Assembly (NCBI GenBank): GCA_964608595.1
Contig: CAZSOU010000009.1
Span: 1 to 47,154, forward strand
Direction: 5' to 3'
DNA from: Oleiagrimonas sp964608595
GTDB taxonomy: Bacteria; Pseudomonadota; Gammaproteobacteria; Xanthomonadales; Rhodanobacteraceae
Length of the DNA stretch: 47,154 nt
How positions within the stretch are numbered: the first letter of the stretch is position 1; each line of letters begins with the position of its first letter. Positions 43,418-47,154 of the stretch are shown piece by piece. The notes under the pieces are model-generated. The model saw only the letters and a list, made by a program, of their open reading frames with translations, did not search any database and was not told the origin of the DNA. A program made the position numbers and the translations under genes.

Positions 43418-45783
43418 GATGTGCCTTTCTTGGGTCCGGTTTTCTTGCGTCTGGTGCGCGTTGCGGTTTTGCGCGGTGGTTTCTTGCCGGTGCTTTTCGG
43501 CTTGCCGGTCCTGGTCTGTTTGTTCGCCCTTTTTGTGCCGGAGCGCTTTTTGGCCCCGTGCTTCGGGGGTGTTCCGGCAACCAGTCGGAAGTCGATCTTC
43601 CGATCCTCCATGCTGGCACGCAATACCTGCACTGTCACCGCATCACCCAGACGGAACACGCGTCTGGTGCGCTCACCCTTCAACTCGTGGCGCACCGGAT
43701 CGAAATGATAGTAGTCGTTGGTCAACTGGCTGACATGCACCAGGCCGGAAACCTTCGACGGCTCGGTTTCGACGAACAATCCGAACGAGGTGACGCCGGT
43801 AATGGTGCCGTCGAACTCCTCGCCAACGTGTTTTTCCATCCAGGCGCACTTGTAGCGCTCGTCCACGTCGCGCTCGGCTTCTTCGGAGCGACGTTCGCGT
43901 TGCGAGCAGTGGGTGGCCATGGCCGCCATGCGCGATGGGGGATAGAGGTAATCCGAACGCTTGCCGCCAGCCAGTGCGTAGGTGATCGCGCGATGCACCA
44001 GCAAGTCCGGGTAGCGGCGAATGGGCGAGGTGAAATGCGCGTAGGCATCCAAAGCGAGACCGAAATGACCCTGATTTTCCGGCGAATAGACGGCCATCGA
44101 CATCGAGCGCAGCAGGACCGATTGCACCAGATCGAACTCGGGCCTGCCGCGCACCTTGTCGAGCAGCGCGTTGTAATCGGCCGGTGTGACTTCCTCGCGC
44201 GGCGGCAGTTTCAACTTGTAGGCAGCCAGAAACTCGACGAGATCCTCGTATTTGGCTGCCGGCGGTGGCGCATGCACGCGAAACAGTGCCGGGATGCGTT
44301 TTCGCGCGAGGAACTTGGCCGCCTGCACGTTGGCCGCAATCATGCATTCCTCGATCAGTTTGTGTGCATCGTTGCGCGGCGTGGCCCCGAGCGACACCAC
44401 CTCTCCGCTGGCGGCCAGGGAAAATTTCACCTCGGCGGTATCGAACTCGATGGCACCGCGCGCCTTGCGCGCCCTGGCCAGGACACGATACAGCGCGTGC
44501 AAGGTTTCCAGTTGCGGCATCACGTCGGCCAACTCGTCGCGCGCATCGGCATCGTGCTCGCCGATGGCCTGCCATACGCGCTGATACGTGAGCCGAGCAT
44601 GCGAACGCATCAGCGCCGAGTAAAACTTCGAGCGCGTGACCGTGCCCTCGGCATTGATCGACATGTCACATACCAGACACATGCGCTCGACATCGGGGTT
44701 GAGCGAGCAGATGCCGTTGGACAGCGTCTTGGGCAGCATCGGCACCACGTAACCGGGGAAATAGGTCGACGTGCTGCGCTCGAACGCCTCGGCATCCATG
44801 GCCGTTTCGGGCTTGACGTAATGGGACACGTCGGCAATCGCCACCAGCAGCCGGAAGCGACCATTGCGCTTCTTTTCCGCGTACACGGCGTCGTCGAAAT
44901 CGCGTGAGTCCGCGCCATCGATGGTGACCAGCGGCAAGTCGCGAATATCCACGCGGCCTTTTCGCTCCGCTTTGGTGACTTCGGTCGGCACTGCCTCGGC
45001 CTGACGCATCACCTGGTCAGGCCATTGGTCGGGTATGCCGTGACTTGCGACGGCCATCTCCACCACCAGCGATGGCTCCAGATGCTCGCCCAGCACCGCA
45101 CGGATGGCGCCGATGGGGCCGCGTTTGTGGTTGGGCGGTTCGAGAATTTCGGCCACCACGATTTGTCCGGCACTCGCATCATGAGTGCGATCGGGCGGAA
45201 TCAGGATGTCCTGGGTGATACGCCGGTCATCGGGGGTCACCACGGTCACGCCGCCATCGACCACCACGCGCCCGACCAGCCGTGGCGAGCGCCGTTCCAG
45301 CACCTCCACGATCGCACCCTTGCGCCGACCGCGCCGATCCAGACCGACCACGCTCGCCAGGACGCGGTCGCCATGCAGCACCTTGCGCATTTCGAAAGGC
45401 GACAAATACAGGTCATCGCCGCCTTCATCGGGCCGCAGGAAGCCGTAACCCTCGGCATTGGCGAGGATGGAACCGGCAATCAGGTCCAGTTTTTCCGCCG
45501 GGGCATAGGCGCCGCGCCGATTTTTCAGAAGCTGCCCGTCGCGCAACATCGCCGCCAGTCGCTTGCCGAGCGCCTCGACATCCACCTCCTCGGTCAGGCC
45601 CAGCGCCTCGGCGATGGCTTCGGCATTCATCATGCCGGTGTGTTTTTCCAGCAACACGCGGATGGCCTCGCGGCTGGGAATCGGGCGATCGTAGCGGCGC
45701 GCCTCGCGCTCGGCCCACGGATCGTGGATTTTCCCCTTGCGCGATGACTTGGGAGATTTTTTCGATGCGTTTCGTTTTGACAC
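43414..45783 (-). CDS. rnr: Ribonuclease R
   Basis: Processive 3'-5' exoribonuclease that degrades structured RNA. The 789-residue protein has an N-terminal winged-helix (RPIPSREAIRVLLEKHTG) and two cold-shock OB domains (GFLRPDEGGDDLYLSPFEM). The RNB catalytic domain has IDGADSRDFDDAVYAEK holding the Mg-binding Asp residues, and a C-terminal S1 domain (FDGTITGVTSFGLFVETEP) follows. A highly basic Lys/Arg tail of about 60 residues ends the protein. I use the GTG at 45783 because AAGGA lies 6 bases upstream. An ATG at 45861 would run the gene into the tRNA promoter. Confidence 0.94.
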   Translation of the reverse strand: MSKRNASKKSPKSSRKGKIHDPWAEREARRYDRPIPSREAIRVLLEKHTGMMNAEAIAEALGLTEEVDVEALGKRLAAMLRDGQLLKNRRGAYAPAEKLDLIAGSILANAEGYGFLRPDEGGDDLYLSPFEMRKVLHGDRVLASVVGLDRRGRRKGAIVEVLERRSPRLVGRVVVDGGVTVVTPDDRRITQDILIPPDRTHDASAGQIVVAEILEPPNHKRGPIGAIRAVLGEHLEPSLVVEMAVASHGIPDQWPDQVMRQAEAVPTEVTKAERKGRVDIRDLPLVTIDGADSRDFDDAVYAEKKRNGRFRLLVAIADVSHYVKPETAMDAEAFERSTSTYFPGYVVPMLPKTLSNGICSLNPDVERMCLVCDMSINAEGTVTRSKFYSALMRSHARLTYQRVWQAIGEHDADARDELADVMPQLETLHALYRVLARARKARGAIEFDTAEVKFSLAASGEVVSLGATPRNDAHKLIEECMIAANVQAAKFLARKRIPALFRVHAPPPAAKYEDLVEFLAAYKLKLPPREEVTPADYNALLDKVRGRPEFDLVQSVLLRSMSMAVYSPENQGHFGLALDAYAHFTSPIRRYPDLLVHRAITYALAGGKRSDYLYPPSRMAAMATHCSQRERRSEEAERDVDERYKCAWMEKHVGEEFDGTITGVTSFGLFVETEPSKVSGLVHVSQLTNDYYHFDPVRHELKGERTRRVFRLGDAVTVQVLRASMEDRKIDFRLVAGTPPKHGAKKRSGTKRANKQTRTGKPKSTGKKPPRKTATRTRRKKTGPKKGTS

Positions 45784-45854
45784 AAGATTCCTTGATTTGA
45801 CGGCGCGTTCGCGACGCGAGCACGACAGGAGAGTCCGCCTGCGGACGAAAATGT

Positions 45855-45883
45855 TTGACAACGGCCGCGACGATGCCTATCTT
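45855..45883 (+). promoter_or_regulatory. Sigma-70 promoter of the tRNA-Leu gene
   Basis: TTGACA at 45855-45860 (perfect -35), a 17-base spacer and TATCTT at 45878-45883 (-10). It ends 33 bases before the tRNA. A perfect -35 with optimal spacing is expected for a stable-RNA gene. Confidence 0.85.
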
Positions 45884-45916
45884 ACGCGGCTCCGCTGCAC
45901 GATGCGTGCAACGCCT

Positions 45917-46003
45917 GCCCAGGTGGCGGAATTGGTAGACGCGCTAGCTTCAGGTGCTAGTGACCGCAAGGTCGTGGAAGTTCGAGTCTTCTCCTGGGCA
46001 CCA
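45917..46003 (+). tRNA. tRNA-Leu (anticodon CAG)
   Basis: 87-base cloverleaf including the encoded CCA end. Acceptor arms GCCCAGG (45917-45923) and CCTGGGC (45993-45999) pair fully. The anticodon stem CTAGC/GCTAG encloses loop TTCAGGT with anticodon CAG at 45951-45953, reading CUG codons, the main Leu codon in such GC-rich genomes. The long variable arm (TGACCGCAAGGTCGT) is typical of class II tRNA-Leu. T loop TTCGAGT is present. Confidence 0.97.
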
Positions 46004-46010
46004 GTTTCAG

Positions 46011-46034
46011 AAGGCCCGCATTCGTGCGGGCCTT
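46011..46034 (+). terminator. Terminator of the tRNA-Leu gene
   Basis: 10-bp perfect stem AAGGCCCGCA/TGCGGGCCTT with a stable TTCG tetraloop, seven bases after the tRNA CCA end, followed by CGTCGTTTC. A typical GC-rich intrinsic terminator with a short T-run. Confidence 0.8.
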
Positions 46035-46216
46035 CGTCGTTTCGGAAATGCGTCCGCCGTTTGTGGATGCTGCATCGGCAATCATGCTTTGCGATCTCGC
46101 TGACGTGGCGGGGCCCGCAGCGTTTGGTTAGACTCCCAGTGTAGCTTGCCGCCGCGTTCCCGCGGGTTGGGCCGTGCAGGTCCGATTCATCCCGCTCTCG
46201 ACAGGGACACAGCCTT

Positions 46217-47154
46217 TTGCCCTACGCCTGGATCGCCATCGCACTTGCCTGCCTGCCTTATCTGGCAAGCATCGGCACGTTGTTGATCGGCCGCCGGGGG
46301 CGCACGCGCACCACCTGGATCATGACCACCACGGCGGCCGTCTGCCTGGTGCTGGCAGCGCTGCTCTACCCGGCCATCGACGATGGCGGCGTGGTGCGCG
46401 AATCGATCGCCTGGATGCCGGGCCTGGGGCTGGATTTCATCCTGCGCGTGGACGGACTCACCTGGCTGTTCCTGATACTCGTCACCGGCATCGGTTTGCT
46501 GGTCGGTATCTACGCCGCCTACTACATGCCGCCGGACCACGCACTGGTGCGCTTTTTTTCACTGCTGCTGGCGTTCATGGGCTCGATGCTGGGCGTGGTG
46601 CTGTCCGGCAACGTGATCCAGATGGTGTTCTTCTGGGAACTGACCGGGCTGTTCTCGTTCCTGCTTATCGGCTACTGGTACCGCGGCGAGTCGGCGCGCG
46701 ACGCCGCGCGCACGGCGTTGATCATCACCGGCAGCGGCGGCCTGTGCCTGCTGGCCGGGGTGCTGCTGATCGGGCACGTCGCCGGCAGCTACGACCTGGG
46801 CGCAATCCTCGCCGCTGGCGAGCGCATCCGCCACAGCGCGCTGTACCTTCCGGCGCTGGTGCTGATCCTGGTCGGTGCGCTGACCAAGAGCGCGCAGTTT
46901 CCGTTCCACTTCTGGCTGCCGTCGGCGATGTCGGCGCCGACGCCGGTGTCGTCATACCTGCATTCGGCGACGCTGGTGAAGCTCGGCGTGTTCGTGCTGT
47001 TGCGTTTCTGGCCGGTGTTGGCCGGTACCGACGCCTGGTTCTGGCTGCTCGGCGGCGCCGGCTTGATTTCGCTGGTGCTGGGCGCCTGGTCGGCAATGCA
47101 CCAGAACGACCTGAAAGGCATCCTCGCCTACTCGACCATCAGCCACCTCGGCCT
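46217..47154 (+). CDS. MrpA/PhaA-type monovalent cation/proton antiporter subunit A (3' truncated)
   Basis: N-terminal 312 residues of a large membrane protein; the frame is open to the window end. Several membrane helices are visible from the first residue (PYAWIAIALACLPYLASIGT). The proton-channel family block LTKSAQFPFHFWLPSAMSAP, then TPVSSYLHSATLVKLGVFVL, and HQNDLKGILAYSTISHLG match MrpA/PhaA more closely than NuoL. VVLSGNVIQMVFFWELTGLFSF is also typical. The start is put at a TTG (46217) because no ATG or GTG fits the N-terminal helix; the ribosome site is weak, so it could be wrong by a few codons. In the complete operon subunits B-G should follow. Confidence 0.82.
   Translation, partial: MPYAWIAIALACLPYLASIGTLLIGRRGRTRTTWIMTTTAAVCLVLAALLYPAIDDGGVVRESIAWMPGLGLDFILRVDGLTWLFLILVTGIGLLVGIYAAYYMPPDHALVRFFSLLLAFMGSMLGVVLSGNVIQMVFFWELTGLFSFLLIGYWYRGESARDAARTALIITGSGGLCLLAGVLLIGHVAGSYDLGAILAAGERIRHSALYLPALVLILVGALTKSAQFPFHFWLPSAMSAPTPVSSYLHSATLVKLGVFVLLRFWPVLAGTDAWFWLLGGAGLISLVLGAWSAMHQNDLKGILAYSTISHLG

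Noticed and set aside
45917..46003. tRNA-Leu as an attachment site of an integrated element
   Set aside because: No integrase, no repeated tRNA 3' end and only ordinary chromosomal genes on both sides.
46187..47146. Minus-strand frames at the window end
   Set aside because: The plus strand encodes a clear MrpA-type membrane protein through this region; the minus-strand frames are shadows.

Overview
The window is a GC-rich, gene-dense chromosomal segment with no plasmid or phage genes. It looks like a gammaproteobacterium of the Xanthomonadales (Lysobacterales), probably Rhodanobacteraceae. The markers are a fused aspartokinase/diaminopimelate decarboxylase (lysAC), a MurD2-MurL pair for peptidoglycan glutamate incorporation, a proline-rich 'transmembrane repetitive' protein, and a large TonB-dependent receptor with an N-terminal STN domain. 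The genus cannot be fixed from sequence alone.

Layout. (1) 1-2149: end of the phosphate operon (pstA partial, pstB, phoU). (2) 2653-9771: iron-regulated heme acquisition. Two Fur-box-like sites precede an unknown Cys-rich protein and hemP; then follow a heme TonB-dependent receptor, a heme-degrading/binding factor and a tightly overlapping hmuTUV ABC transporter. (3) 9842-21524, minus strand: ECF sigma factor, FecR-type anti-sigma regulator, STN-type TonB receptor, TlpA-like lipoprotein, DsbD-like reductase and periplasmic M16 metalloprotease. I read this as a candidate regulated import-reduce-digest system for a disulfide-bearing peptide or protein; that is inference. (4) 21740-27321, minus strand: murD2, murL, lysAC, which supply L-Glu/D-Glu incorporation and meso-diaminopimelate for the cell wall. 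(5) 27484-30251: a two-subunit molybdenum hydroxylase (2Fe-2S small subunit, Tat-exported large subunit) whose expected catalytic Glu appears to be missing. (6) 30325-37834: TonB-like proline-rich membrane protein, EF-G-like GTPase, SET-domain protein, lipoprotein, GNAT acetyltransferase, SapC-family protein, HNH nuclease. (7) 37886-45783: housekeeping genes (acylphosphatase, YihY, WrbA, DUF2069, cyclophilin, inositol monophosphatase, small membrane protein, RlmB, RNase R). (8) 45855-47154: a tRNA-Leu(CAG) unit with a clear promoter and terminator, then the start of an MrpA/PhaA-type cation/proton antiporter subunit cut by the window end.

Two copies of a nested palindromic REPIN-like repeat (24543-24689 and 34353-34495) lie in intergenic spaces in opposite orientation. 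I saw no insertion sequence, phage gene or CRISPR array. The most interesting material is the sigma/FecR/receptor/thioredoxin/M16 locus, the unknown Fur-linked protein, the repeat family and the divergent active sites in the molybdenum hydroxylase and the heme receptor.
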